Source: Sphagnum compactum (taxonomy: Eukaryota; Bryophyta; Sphagnopsida; Sphagnales). Taken from it: DNA of 64,000 nucleotides. The stretch lies in the NCBI GenBank assembly GCA_965153455.1, contig OZ234504.1, positions 4,712,001 to 4,776,000 on the forward strand, read 5' to 3'. The notes beneath the pieces were generated by a model. It saw only the letters and a list, made by a program, of their open reading frames with translations, had not been told where the DNA came from and made no database searches. The position numbers and the translations under genes are program-made. This document shows positions 13,407 to 23,591 of the stretch, piece by piece. Each line of letters starts with the position of its first letter. Position 1 is the stretch's first letter.

Positions 13407-13907
13407 TCATAACTGCAAAAAATCCAGAATGCGACGAATGGTGCGAGCTAGGTATTCGGCTCGATGTTCCATGGAAAGGGGGTTGATTGGGCCTTGTAAC
13501 CAACGATAATGGCCATCACTAGGAACCCAAGTTCGACAATGAAAACAAACATCATCATCTTCACATTGACATTCTTCAAACCTTTTTGGCGCAGCTCCAC
13601 GAGCGAGAACAAATTCTAAGTAGATCGCTAAAGCATGTGGGTTAAGAAACAATCGACGATCCCATGTCGAACGATTGACTCGAGTGCGCACCACTCTTTT
13701 GAACGGTTCTTTGTCGCACGGCCGTTAAGAGACATTCACATCAAGCGGTGTTTCTTGAAGCTCTTCTTCTTCTACTAACGTAACCAGAAGATTCGAAGGA
13801 ATAACAGCATCATCCACTATGATTAAATTTTCACTTGCATCAACAAAAACCAAAAGAATGGCTAGAACAATTTGGTACTTGCATTCAGAGGGGATCGATG
13901 CCTTTAT
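13407..13907 (-). pseudogene. Unidentified ORF with cysteine cluster, one in-frame stop
   Basis: I do not recognise this protein. The minus-strand frame runs from about 13,907 to a stop at 13,407, broken once by a TAA near 13,724-13,726. The upstream part includes a hydrophobic run YQIVLAILLVFVDA and an acidic stretch LVEEEELQETP. The downstream part is basic, RTRVNRSTWDRRLFLNP, then a cysteine cluster CQCEDDDVCFHC (CxC-x5-CxxC) and a C-terminal helix EYLARTIRRILDFLQL. The cluster suggests metal binding, which is inference. No convincing ATG opens the frame. The region is richer in CpG than its surroundings, so it is younger or less methylated. It could be a transposon accessory ORF, a captured gene exon, or two exons with a short intron over the stop. 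Confidence 0.45.
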
Positions 13908-14368
13908 TTAACAAATTAGGGTAGGCGTAATGTGTGGTAGTGATGACACAACCTCATGAAAACCTAGACATCCTAGTTTTAATGGATTCGTCAAGCCCTA
14001 ATTTCGACGGTGGATCTAGAAATACATGGGGGTTCTTGTGATGGAAATTTTAATTCCAGTTTACTGTGTACTACATAGTTGATTAGTACCTGGTAAATAA
14101 TAACTAGGGGATATTAAAAGATAAATGGTACACGGGAATGTTATTACTACCATTGAGTTGATTTAGTCAAGTAGGAATGTTTATTTATTACTACCGATAA
14201 ATTATACTAATAGTTAGTTACTTGAAATAATTAGGATGAAGAAGTAAGATGTGAAAGTCAAACGGACGAAGTGGACAAGGATCGAGCTCAAGAACCTCAT
14301 CAAGATGTCCAAGATAAGGAGAAGGATGAGTCCTCCAATTCCATTGGTCATGAGGATTATCATCTTAT

Positions 14369-14611
14369 TTGATTGGAGGATGGAACCCTCTTAGTGTTTC
14401 CTTGGGCACAAAAATGTTCATCCTAAACTTCATTGGAGGGCAAATCATTTTCAATTTTCATTGGTTCTTAAAGGATGAGGAGGCCATGGATTGGAAGGAA
14501 GGATTTGCACAACTTCCATTGAACAAAAAGAACAAGCTAAAGGGGGGATCTTTTTCTTGTGTGATTTTTCTAGGGAAGGGGAGGAGAAAGAGGATGAATG
14601 TTAGTAGATAG
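14369..14611 (+). other. Uncharacterised open frame within the insertion
   Basis: An 80-codon plus-strand frame with a stretch LNFIGGQIIFNFHWFLKDEE and a basic C-terminus (GKGRRKRMN). No motif or family recognised; composition is not clearly coding and it may be chance. Confidence 0.15.
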
Positions 14612-14710
14612 TGGAAAGAGGAAGAATGGGTTGGATGTTTGGAGTATTTCGAAAAAATAGAAGTGAGTAGGATAGTGTTGGGAGCTTGAAATTTTAGAGA
14701 AATTTCACAA

Positions 14711-15075
14711 ACCTCTCGAATTTGGTAGCATAACTTTTTACTAGTTTAGGTGCAGAGCCTGTAATCTGGCAAATATAAACATTTTGTAGCTAGCTTTCTA
14801 ATAAGTTAAGGCAAGCTCAATTTGGACAACATATGCGATAGGAGTAATATTTCAAGTGATTAGTGTTATGCAGCCAAGTTGAACTTTATGCCTTCATGAA
14901 ACCTTCTCGTGTTTGGTAGCATAACTTGTTACTAGTTTAGGTGCAAAGCCTGTAATCTAGTAGGCATATATGCCTTGTAATTAGTTTTCTAATGAGCTAA
15001 GGCAAGCTCGATTTGGACAAGATATTCTATAGGAGTAATATTTTAAGTGATTGGTGGTCTGTTGTCAAGTTGAAC
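14711..15075. repeat. 190-bp tandem duplication
   Basis: Two head-to-tail copies, 14,711-14,887 and 14,901-15,075, with a period of 190 bp. Both contain TTTGGTAGCATAACTT, CTAGTTTAGGTGCA, and GGAGTAATATTT near the end. They differ by scattered substitutions, so the duplication is not recent. Neither copy encodes anything recognisable. Confidence 0.75.
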
Positions 15076-15299
15076 ATGGTGTTGAATCCTTAAAAGTTAA
15101 TTTGAATAAGTGATAATTTAACACAAAATTCTAGGATTTGGAGTGTTCGAGCTTGGAAGATATACCTATCAATTTTAAATTGTAAATCATGCATAAGAGG
15201 CAAACAACTTGGTTTCAACTACAAACGCAACTTAACATCTAGAAACACACTTGCATTTTTTCGTCCACTAGTAGCATATGTACTTTCAAGTATAGTCAC

Positions 15300-16360
15300 C
15301 TCATAGAACTGAGAGTAGAGGGATAGAAAGTCACCTCACAAGGATGGGACCATTTTCATTACATGATGCATCAAGGTCCAGCTCCATAGTCCCTACTAAG
15401 ACTAAACATGCTTGTTTTATGACTCTTCTAGTTGTGGGTTGGTAACAGAAATGGCACGTGTTACATGTGGTCCATTTTTTTAGACATTCACGAACAACAT
15501 GACCTAATTCTCCACAATACAAACAAAGATTGTTTATACGTCAACATTGTTTCTCTTATTTCGTGAGGGGCTTGGATCTTTCTTATCAATCTGCATGGGG
15601 TCGTCCTTTGGTGAAGTTGTTGAAGGTTGGATTGGCATTGCAAGTGAAAAACTCCTTTGTGTTACCAGTGGTGCAAAAAAAAATTTGTTATTAATGTGGG
15701 TTCATGGTGCCTTTCTTGTCGATGTTCAAAGAGCTTGTTGTTACACCAAACAACTTGTGCAATGGCCTGATTTATGAAAGGTTTGGCAAGGTGAGTATCA
15801 AGTTCTTCACATCACCTCATAATCCAAATTGGAATTGATTTACGAACGTTACTTCATCCCATGACATATTGCAAGCCAATTATTTGAACTTCGATGCATA
15901 TATCGCAACTAAACATAATCCTTGGCAAAAAAAATCGTATTTTCATATGTTCTTTGTCCGAATCTCCAAAGGTGGCATTCAACTTTTGAAGAAATGTTTC
16001 AAAGTTGTTGAACAAAGGTGACTGATGCTCCAATAAAGATGCAAACCAAGCGAAGGTTGTGCTTGACAATAAGGTCTTAATGAGTCCAACTTGAGTTGGG
16101 TTAGTTGGATATCAATGAGGATGAAATTGGATGACCAAATGCACTTGGTTGACAAAACTTCAAAACTTTGAACATGTGCCATCAAACTTGTTAGGTAGGC
16201 TAATCCGTGGTTCCTTTGGTTGGGGTTATGTTGTCAAAACGCGTCCCAAAGAGGTTAAGATTGATTGATTTGTAAATGAACAATAAATTCACAAAGTGTT
16301 TGATTTTCCTCTTCAAGATTCATAAGGAGAACAAGGACTTCTTCCATGGATGTAAACATG
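15300..16360 (-). pseudogene. Ty3/gypsy gag with zinc knuckle, decayed (minus element)
   Basis: Minus-strand gag of the element whose pol region is at 10,640-11,950. From about 16,350 the frame opens MEEVLVLLMNLEEENQ, then passes through a decayed linker to the retrotransposon gag domain: TTFAWFASLLEHQSPLFNNF and LNATFGDSDKEHM at 16,060-15,930. Near 15,490-15,530 is a complete CCHC zinc knuckle, CLYCGELGHVVREC (C-x2-C-x4-H-x4-C), the nucleic-acid-binding motif of nucleocapsid. Several frame changes and stops show it is inactive. Gag/pol order and strand agree with the pol fragment. Confidence 0.85.
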
Positions 16361-16399
16361 ATTATGAACATCGTGAAATATGACACTAACAAGAGGTGG

Positions 16400-16854
16400 G
16401 TAATCCATAACCTTAGTCAACAAAAAGTGGATAATTTGCAACTTCTTGAAACTTTTCCTTTGAAAAAAAACTTTTCCACATTTTACTCCAAAAAAAATCT
16501 AATTCTTAAATGACTTATAAACACGAAAATAAACATAAACATGATTGAATTTGTTGAAATTGTCAAAGACAAATAATCATAAGAACAAAGGCTAAATGAA
16601 AAGTCTAAATCTAACTTTCAAACAAGGAACAAGACAAGTTTATGTGATTCAAAAATAAAAAAATAAAAACTATGAATAAGAACACGATATGTGCAAGATA
16701 AACGTGAAAACAAATCTTTATTATACTCACATATGCAAACATGAACATGAAAAGAACATGACAAGGCTATGGTGCAAGATCGTGCCTAAGATTAATGTTG
16801 AACAAATTGAAGGAAATGAAAAGTCCTACTTTTATTTATACTCCTTTGAGGATT
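16400..16854. other. Spacer between the two gypsy elements
   Basis: AT-rich, with no gene. It should contain the 5' leader or LTR of the minus-strand element, but I could not define an LTR boundary. Confidence 0.4.
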
Positions 16855-17430
16855 GTTAATCCAATTTTTTAGTATGTACATAATAATTGGTTAAACCAAC
16901 TGGTAACTAGTGAGGCAATATAACCCTAAAATTATTTTAAGTTTTGGATAACATGTTTTAAGTTAAGTAATTTGTTATATGAACTGGTAATTAATATGTT
17001 GTAGTAACCGATTGTTAACAAAATAGGTTGACTTAAACTTGTGGCCAATAAGTTAATTATTTTGATTTTGAAGTTTACATTGGCTAGTGGTTGTTTAAGT
17101 TGAAACAACATTATGAGTCAATATAAATAGGAGGACTTAGAGCTAGATCAAGAGATTTTTTATTTTTTGTAATTCTTGGAGAGTTTTTGAATTTTGAACC
17201 AATTTACTTTGAATTTTTTTTAAGCCTTTCCTTTTTGTTTTTTGAAATGCAAGATGTAGAATAATTTGTTCTTGATGAATAAGCAACATACTTTTATGCT
17301 TCTTATGTTTTGACATTTCAAATTTGGAAAAATAAACACCATACCTATTGATAATTTCAATAAACCAAAATTAGAATATAAAACAGAGCATGTAAAATTC
17401 AAAGGGAATAGAAAACACCTTTAACATTTG
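16855..17430 (+). mobile_element. Possible 5' LTR of the plus-strand gypsy element
   Basis: Starts TGTTAATCC and contains a TATA-like TATAAATAGG at about 17,121, followed by a short T-rich leader, consistent with U3-R-U5 order upstream of a gag region beginning after 17.7 kb. No second LTR exists in the window because the element is cut off after RNase H, so the boundaries rest only on position and promoter-like sequence. I could not assign a primer-binding site. Confidence 0.35.
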
Positions 17431-17729
17431 GTGATTACAAAGTGGAACGAAAGTGTGAACAATCATGTTTACAATATTTGGTTTTTAACAATTGTTTTGT
17501 TTTAATACTTTAGTAGTTTTCTAGGATTATTTTTGTGTTCATATTTGTTGTTTTTTTTTACAAACTAATAATTATGGATTTCTTAGGATTTGCATGTTGA
17601 TCCCTGATTTTTTTAGCAACATGTTGACCAAAAGAAACCTAAATTAATGATTTTTGTGAGATTTCAAGAGTAGTCACAAAGGGCCTTAGAAGGTAATTAG
17701 AATTAGAAACATTGTAGCAACCTGTTCAT

Positions 17730-18840
17730 GAGATGGTTTAGCCACAAGAACCACGTTCTCAAGCCGAGGGAATACAACTAATTGAAGCTCTTGACAATGA
17801 GCCTCAACAACCTATTACCTTTTCATTGGATACCAATTTATCAAAAGGAAAGAAGTGAATCACAAGTACTTTCAACTGGTCGATTTTTGACACCTTAGTA
17901 GTCATCCCAACAATGGAGGTTGAATGCACAACTTAGTGGGTAAAGCATTGAACATGTTCGACATGTTGATGAGGTAACCTTTACAGGACAAAGATGGTAG
18001 TTTACCACACCCGGTTACTATATTCCAAAAGCTACTGTGCCTTCTCAATTAACACCGGTTGCTAGTTACTATACATTTGAATTGGTTCTTGTTTTGAATC
18101 CAACCACAGTAGATTTAGAATTGGAGCGCAACCAACTTTTAACCTAGTTGGAACAATTACGAAAATTGGAGTGAAGACCTTCACATAGATATGGTTTTCA
18201 ACAGCTTGTAGAACTGGTGGAAATAATCATGGCCCCTATTGTTATTCAACAAACACAACCACTTCATCAAATTGTTTAACTAAGTGTACTTGTCATGGGA
18301 ACTGTCGAACGACCATTTGTTCAATGAAGTATACCGTTACAACCACCCAACCCACTGTTGAAGTTGCATTAGCATGTGCATATTGTTAATAGGTTGGACA
18401 TGAATTCAAAATTTGTCCCTTTATGGATGATAAATTGAAAAGATTGAAGAGAGAAGAACTCAGAACTTCTCTACAACCTATGGTACCAAGCACGCTAGTG
18501 ACACATGTTGGTGTACCTGTGCAACAAATTCAACACAATTGAATTTGGTTACCAACCCAATACCAATTAGTCAACGGCCACAACCGATTACACCACTAAT
18601 AGCAAGACAACCAAGAACTACACCGCACTCGATGTGGTATAATATAATTCCATCTTTTGTACTTATGGATCCCAACATGTACTCTATGTACTATTCAAGA
18701 ATCAAAGGACCTAATCAATTGATTTTTGGAATAAAGAAGGGATGTGTAGTCAGTGTTACTCAACTAGAACCTGTGCCACCTATTGAGCAATTGGTGCAGA
18801 ACTAGTATCATGTTAGAATTCCAACTTTTGGAGTAAAACA
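17730..18840 (+). pseudogene. Ty3/gypsy gag N-terminal region with an extra zinc knuckle
   Basis: Decayed plus-strand gag leader. At 18,375-18,416 the codons give C-A-Y-C-stop-stop-V-G-H-E-F-K-I-C, a CCHC zinc knuckle (C-x2-C-x4-H-x4-C) whose two middle codons have become TAA and TAG. It is followed in the same frame by the basic stretch DDKLKRLKREELRTSL. This knuckle lies before the gag domain, while a second one (19,767-19,808) lies after it. Further along (18,539-18,805) the reading moves to another frame, Pro/Gln-rich and poorly conserved. Confidence 0.7.
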
Positions 18841-18989
18841 AGCGGCTCTTGTCATGAGAGGTGTACCTATTCAATAAACTACGGCAACAGCTCTACCTGT
18901 TAATATACCTATTACCACTGGACTACTTGTCTATGGTAATGGTGTTCCAATCCAGCAGCCTAAAAAGGCTAATACATATCCACAGCCGG

Positions 18990-19976
18990 GTGGAAAATTG
19001 CTTAGAGGTTTGCCTAATGGAGGATCGCCAAGAAGAGGATCATTTGATCGAAACCAACATGGAGGACTGCCACCTCATCCACTTGTTGGATTTTATGGAT
19101 GGCAAACACTCGATCCAAGGATATTCATGCCACCATGGTATCAACCGGTTCTAGTTCAATTTGAACCAACCAATAAATTGCCATATTGGAAGTTTCAATA
19201 TCCCACATACATGAAGGATATTGATCCTGATGCTCACATTAGAGTTTTCAAAAAAACAATTAGAGTCAATGGTGAAATTGTGGAGGTTGATATCATCAAC
19301 CTGTTTGGTTTCATTTTACGAAACAACATTTAAGATTGGGGTGAAAACTTCGTACAAGATCATCCTAATTACACATTTGATGAATTGGAACAAGCATTTT
19401 GCAAGCGTTTCCAAATTGTGAAAATTGATGAAAAAGTTTATATGCAGTCGAGGAATCTTTAACAATAAGTTGGCAAATGAGTAGAGGTCTACTATGAATG
19501 TTTATTTAAACTAACTAATTACTTATAAGTGACAACTACTGATGTTTTCCTTACTAACTATTTTCAAAGTAGGTTTACAACCATACCTTAAATTAGCAAC
19601 AATAGGTATGACAAGAGATACCTTGAGCAAACATAAAGAAGTTGCAGTGATTTATGAGGAAAGTGGACCGGTCCTAACAAATTACAATGCCTTCATAACT
19701 CAACCAAAGTCCAAACTAGTTGCATGGCCCATAGTCACTTATACCATTGCTAAACATCAGTTAACTTGTTCAAATTGTGGTAAAATAGGTCATGCGAAAA
19801 AAACTTGTCATAACAAAAAAAAAACCCCAATAGTTCTTATTGTACCCATTAAAGTTGATGAACCCATGGTTGAAATAATTGCACAACTTGTTAAACCAAC
19901 CAAAGTGCAATTAAAATATCCATGTATTATCTATTTTAACTTTAAACATCATGCACCTAATTATCCTAGAAGATAG
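18990..19976 (+). pseudogene. Ty3/gypsy gag domain and nucleocapsid zinc knuckle
   Basis: Core gag of the plus-strand element. Residues PYWKFQYPTYMKDIDPDAHI and FKKTIRVNGE open the retrotransposon gag domain, continuing past a stop at 19,330 with DWGENFVQDHPNYTFDELEQ and AFCKRFQIVK. From 19,542 another frame carries the C-terminal part, GLQPYLKLATIGMTRDTL, and then the CCHC knuckle CSNCGKIGHAKKTC at 19,767-19,808, followed by a basic tail and a second Cys/His-rich segment (CIIYFNFKHHAPNYP) that has lost one or two metal ligands. At least three frames are used, so the gene is dead. Confidence 0.88.
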
Positions 19977-20371
19977 AAGTTCAAAACATGTTTCGGACTA
20001 AGCCAACTATTACTACTATTGTAGTGACAAAAAACCTTAAAATTAATAATGTACCAGTCAATGTAGTTGCTACTATGACGACACGTATCCAAGTACCAAA
20101 ATAATAGGCTCTTAGAGAATGTGAACTGATGAAGGCACAAGCAACAACTAATTGGCAAACAAAAAAAAAATTACATGATTCTTTTGTTCATACTATCAGG
20201 GGAGTTATAGGGAAGAAACTTAATGTCACAAGCATCTATCAATTTAAACGGACCACTTCATTCAAATTACGTTAGTCTACAAGAATTAGTAAGTCAATTG
20301 GTTACTAGCAAGCAACTTGTTCAATTGACTCCACAAACAATATCACTAGAGAAGACTTCAATACATATGTT

Positions 20372-21230
20372 TTGGAGACTAAATATGTTATGAACTTGGG
20401 GCAACTCTTGAAGATTATGTCGGACATCAAACGATACATTTTCAAACCGATTAAATTTGTTCAACCAGTTCAACCCGAACTTGTTCAACTTGAACTTGCC
20501 TATGTAGTAGTGGCTATCGATCATCAAATGGCCGTGATTCAAGTCCAGGTTGGTAAGAACTTCATTGATGATGTGCTGATTGATGGAAGATCTGGAATAA
20601 ACATCATTATTAAAAACCTGATAATACAATTAGGTTTGTCAAAACCTAATCTAGCACCTTATAACTTGTGTATGGTAGATCAAACTATAGCCAAACCGCT
20701 TGGTCTTATTAAGGATCTAAAGATATTTGTTCATGGAATTCCCTATATGGTTACATTTACCGTTATCAATAATGTTTTAAATTCTAGTTACTCAATGTTA
20801 CTAAGACGCCCATGGTTGAGAGATGCAAAAGTATCCCATGATTAGGGAACTAATATTATTACCATACAAGGAACCGATACAATAAAAACCATACCTATTA
20901 TTAAAAAACTTGGTGTTCAAACCAAAAGACCAAAAGTCTTAGTTTGTTATGATTTCCATTATGGAATATCTGATGAAAAAGAGGATGTGATGTTTGCCAC
21001 AAAGTTAGACCTGTTTTCAATAGGAACCATAACAATATTTATTCATATTGAACCTAAACCAATCTACATACCAGATATCGATATAACAAAACTGGTTTAA
21101 AAAAACCTATTAAAGCAGCAGGTGTATTAGCTGTAAAATTAGCTATACCACCTAACATTATCAAACACCACCTACTTGAAAATTTCTTCCATCTAGAGGT
21201 TGGAGAGATGATTATTGATGAGATGCCTAC
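20372..21230 (+). pseudogene. Ty3/gypsy aspartic protease region
   Basis: After a linker (20,372-20,530) the retropepsin-like domain starts at AIDHQMAVIQVQVGKNFIDD. The active-site region reads LIDGRSGINIIIKNL, with Asp-Gly where retropepsins have Asp-Ser/Thr-Gly. It ends LRRPWLRDAKVSHD at 20,842, the usual close of the fold, followed by a stop; the same frame then continues degenerate to about 21.2 kb. In the full element this domain processes Gag-Pol. Here it sits between gag (different frame) and RT (different frame), and cannot be expressed as a polyprotein. Confidence 0.8.
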
Positions 21231-21429
21231 TCAAAAGTGAGTACAAGATCTAACCATAGCAGGGTGGACAATTACTGAAAAGGAGTAGTTAACCAAAATC
21301 AATTTGGGTACCAAGGAGAGTGTGCAATAGGAGAAAGTGAATTATGCACTTGAATTGGTTGTCTCAAATCAACTAATTGAGCTTTTTAAAGGAATTCAAA
21401 GATGTATTTGCCTAGACATACAAATACCT

Positions 21430-22323
21430 GAAAGGTATTCCACCAAAGATTATTCAACACTGGATTGAAGTAGATACCACAGTACCACATGCTCATCAAA
21501 CAAGGTACTAGTTGAATCCCAATTATGTTGTTATTGTTAAGCAAGATATAGACAAATTACTTGCTGCTGGTTTTATCAAGCCAGTTGAGGAAGCAACCTA
21601 GCTATTTCCAATAGTGGTTATTCCTAAGAAGAATGGAAAGTTGAAGATTTGTGTTAATTTTAAAAAACTCAGCGTAATAACAAAGAAGGATCCTTACTCA
21701 TTACCTTTCACGATAACAACATAATTGTTGGGCACGAAGTTTATACCTTTTTGCACAAGTTTTTAGGCTATCATCAGATATCAATCGAACCAAAAGACCA
21801 GCACAAAACCACCTTTGTGACAAACTAGGGTGCTTTTGTGTGGGTTGTGATGCCATTTGGTGTCAAAAATGAACCGCCCGCCTATCAGTGGGTAGTAACT
21901 AAAGCTTTTTGTGAGTACATTGATGTATTTATGAAGAGTTTTCTTGATGATTTTATAGTTTTCAATGACTTGTCAACTCACCTCGAGAAGTTGAAAATTT
22001 TTTTTCTTAAATGTAAAGAGTTCGGTATTAGTTTGAGTCTAGATAAGTGTGCATTCATGGTGTTTTCAAGAACCATCTTAGGTTTCATAGTGTCCAAAGA
22101 AGGCAAAGTCATGGATCCTAAAAAGGTTGAAGCCTTAGTAAACATGCTAGTACCTACTACCCCCCAAGAAATCCAAATTTTTAATGGGATGGCCCAATTT
22201 TATAGGTGCTTCATCAAAAACTTTGTTTCAATCATGTCACCTATCATTAAGCTACTCAAAAAGTTTGAAGTCTTTGAATGGATTGAAAAATGCAAAAATG
22301 TTTGGGAGGATATTAAGAATTGA
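21430..22323 (+). pseudogene. Ty3/gypsy reverse transcriptase
   Basis: The fingers begin near 21,440 with several stops. LLAAGFIKPVEEAT and VVIPKKNGKLKICVNFKKL are standard Ty3 RT signatures. From 21,838 a cleaner frame carries MPFGVKNEPPAYQWVV, then the catalytic box FLDD at 21,940-21,951 (YxDD with Tyr to Phe), DKCAFMVFSRTILGFIVSKE, and the connection segment FNGMAQFYRCFIKNF. The catalytic aspartates survive although upstream stops and a frame change near 21,820 abolish function. RNase H follows in the same frame. Confidence 0.9.
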
Positions 22324-22800
22324 TATATACAAGCCCCTATTTTGATCAATCCAAACTAGGAACTTGAGTTTCATGTTCATATAGATGCATCGCAGTTAGC
22401 AGTAGGAGCCATATTTGCATAGAACTCGATTAGTAAGTTTGATCAATCGGTTGTGTATGCCTTCAAATTATTAAACTTAGTTGAGAGAAACTATATTACT
22501 ATTGAGAGGGAAGCCCTAGCTATGGTCTATGCCTTACACAAATTCAGACATTACTTACTGGGTAATCAGTTTGTATTTTATGTTGACCACATGGCCCTTG
22601 TGTACCTGGTTAATATGCTACAAGTTTCTGGTAGAATAACTAGGTGGTTATTGTTATTGTTGGAATATGATTTCAAAATTGTTTATAAGCCTCGTAGATC
22701 CCATTTGATGGTAGACACATTAAATATATTACCTAATCAAGCAAGAATAGTTGGTGTACATAATTAGACCATTGATGTTCACCTGTTCATGAAAGGAAAA
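22324..22800 (+). pseudogene. Ty3/gypsy RNase H, element truncated after it
   Basis: The Ty3-type RNase H opens HVHIDASQLAVGAIFA (first catalytic Asp at about 22,386), continues LVERNYITIEREALAMVYAL (catalytic Glu) and FVFYVDHMALVYLVNM (third Asp, with His before it), and ends YKPRRSHLMVDTLNILP. Only two stops interrupt the region. Gypsy-like sequence stops at about 22,800. No integrase HHCC finger, DDE core or chromodomain follows, so the 3' half of the element and its LTR are missing. Confidence 0.88.
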
Positions 22801-23591
22801 AAGGCCATTTTCTAACTAACCAATTTTCGATTGCATGTTAGGGTCAACTTCCCCTCGATTGCATATCATATTTATTTCAACAAATTCCATGTGGTTTGCT
22901 TCACACCTCAATTTAATTGACTTTTTGACTAGGTTGGTAAGTGTACAACGTTGACCATCACTACCAATTGACCATTGATTTGTATTTTTAATTAGTAAAT
23001 TCATAGTCGAGCTTTAGTGGAGAAATCCACTTTCAAAATTTGTTAGGATCTATCATGTTGACCATTTCATTGTCTTGGTTAGCCTTGTTTGTGGATGGAT
23101 GAATGCTAGAAAATTTGATGGATGAAATAATGTTTGTATTCTCCACTATAGTTCAACTTTGATTTGACTTTAGGTTTAACTTAATTACGAATTTTTTACA
23201 ACTTTGCATATATTAGGTGGAGGATGTATATTTGTATATATACCTTCAAATACATGTGTATAAATGTATAATATCTAAGTGGGTTGTGGATAGGTAGGTA
23301 GGAGGCCATGGTGGGTAGGTAGGTAGGTATTTACAAAATATTTAATAATTACATTTTTATTATCTAAATTTGGGCTATTTTTTATTTTTTATTTTTTGGC
23401 TGTCCTATTTTTTGGTCCAATTTGACCAATCAAAAAGACCATTTTGTGGTTAGTAAAGAAAATCATTAGTCAAGTTGAACATTTTCAAATCGACTTGTCC
23501 AATATGACTAAGTGATCAAATTAACCAAATGTCCAAATGAATGGTTTTTGGTTTAGTTTTCTAGTCAAATAAACCATGATTTCTTGTAGTG
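22801..23591. mobile_element. CACTA-like terminal region abutting the gypsy truncation
   Basis: The right edge, read in reverse complement from 23,591, is CACTACAAGAAATCATGG, a typical plant CACTA terminus. The 800 bp inside it carry repeated TTGACCA-type words (near 22,953, 22,970, 23,060 and 23,424) and related GTCAA words, like the subterminal transposase-binding repeats of En/Spm elements. The gypsy sequence stops where this block starts, so a CACTA insertion or a later deletion may explain the loss of integrase. No left terminus was found, hence no target duplication. Confidence 0.5.
23288..23332. repeat. (GGTA)n microsatellite
   Basis: Two short runs of TAGG/GTAGG flank AGGCCATGGTGG. 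The same tetranucleotide recurs at 32.3-32.5 and 43.3-43.45 kb. Confidence 0.8.

Larger units (their letters stand above)
11990..15250. other. CpG-retaining insertion splitting the minus gypsy element
   Basis: The gypsy protease is interrupted: its N-terminal side is recognisable near 15.3 kb and its C-terminal side resumes at about 11.95 kb. The DNA between is therefore a later insertion or rearrangement of about 3.3 kb. Parts of it (12,720-12,960 and especially 13,400-13,760) keep frequent CpG, unlike the flanks. It contains an unidentified ORF (13,407-13,907) and a 190-bp tandem duplication (14,711-15,075), plus short CAACCACCCTA direct repeats near 12,580-12,610. I could not find terminal repeats at its edges. 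Confidence 0.5.
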
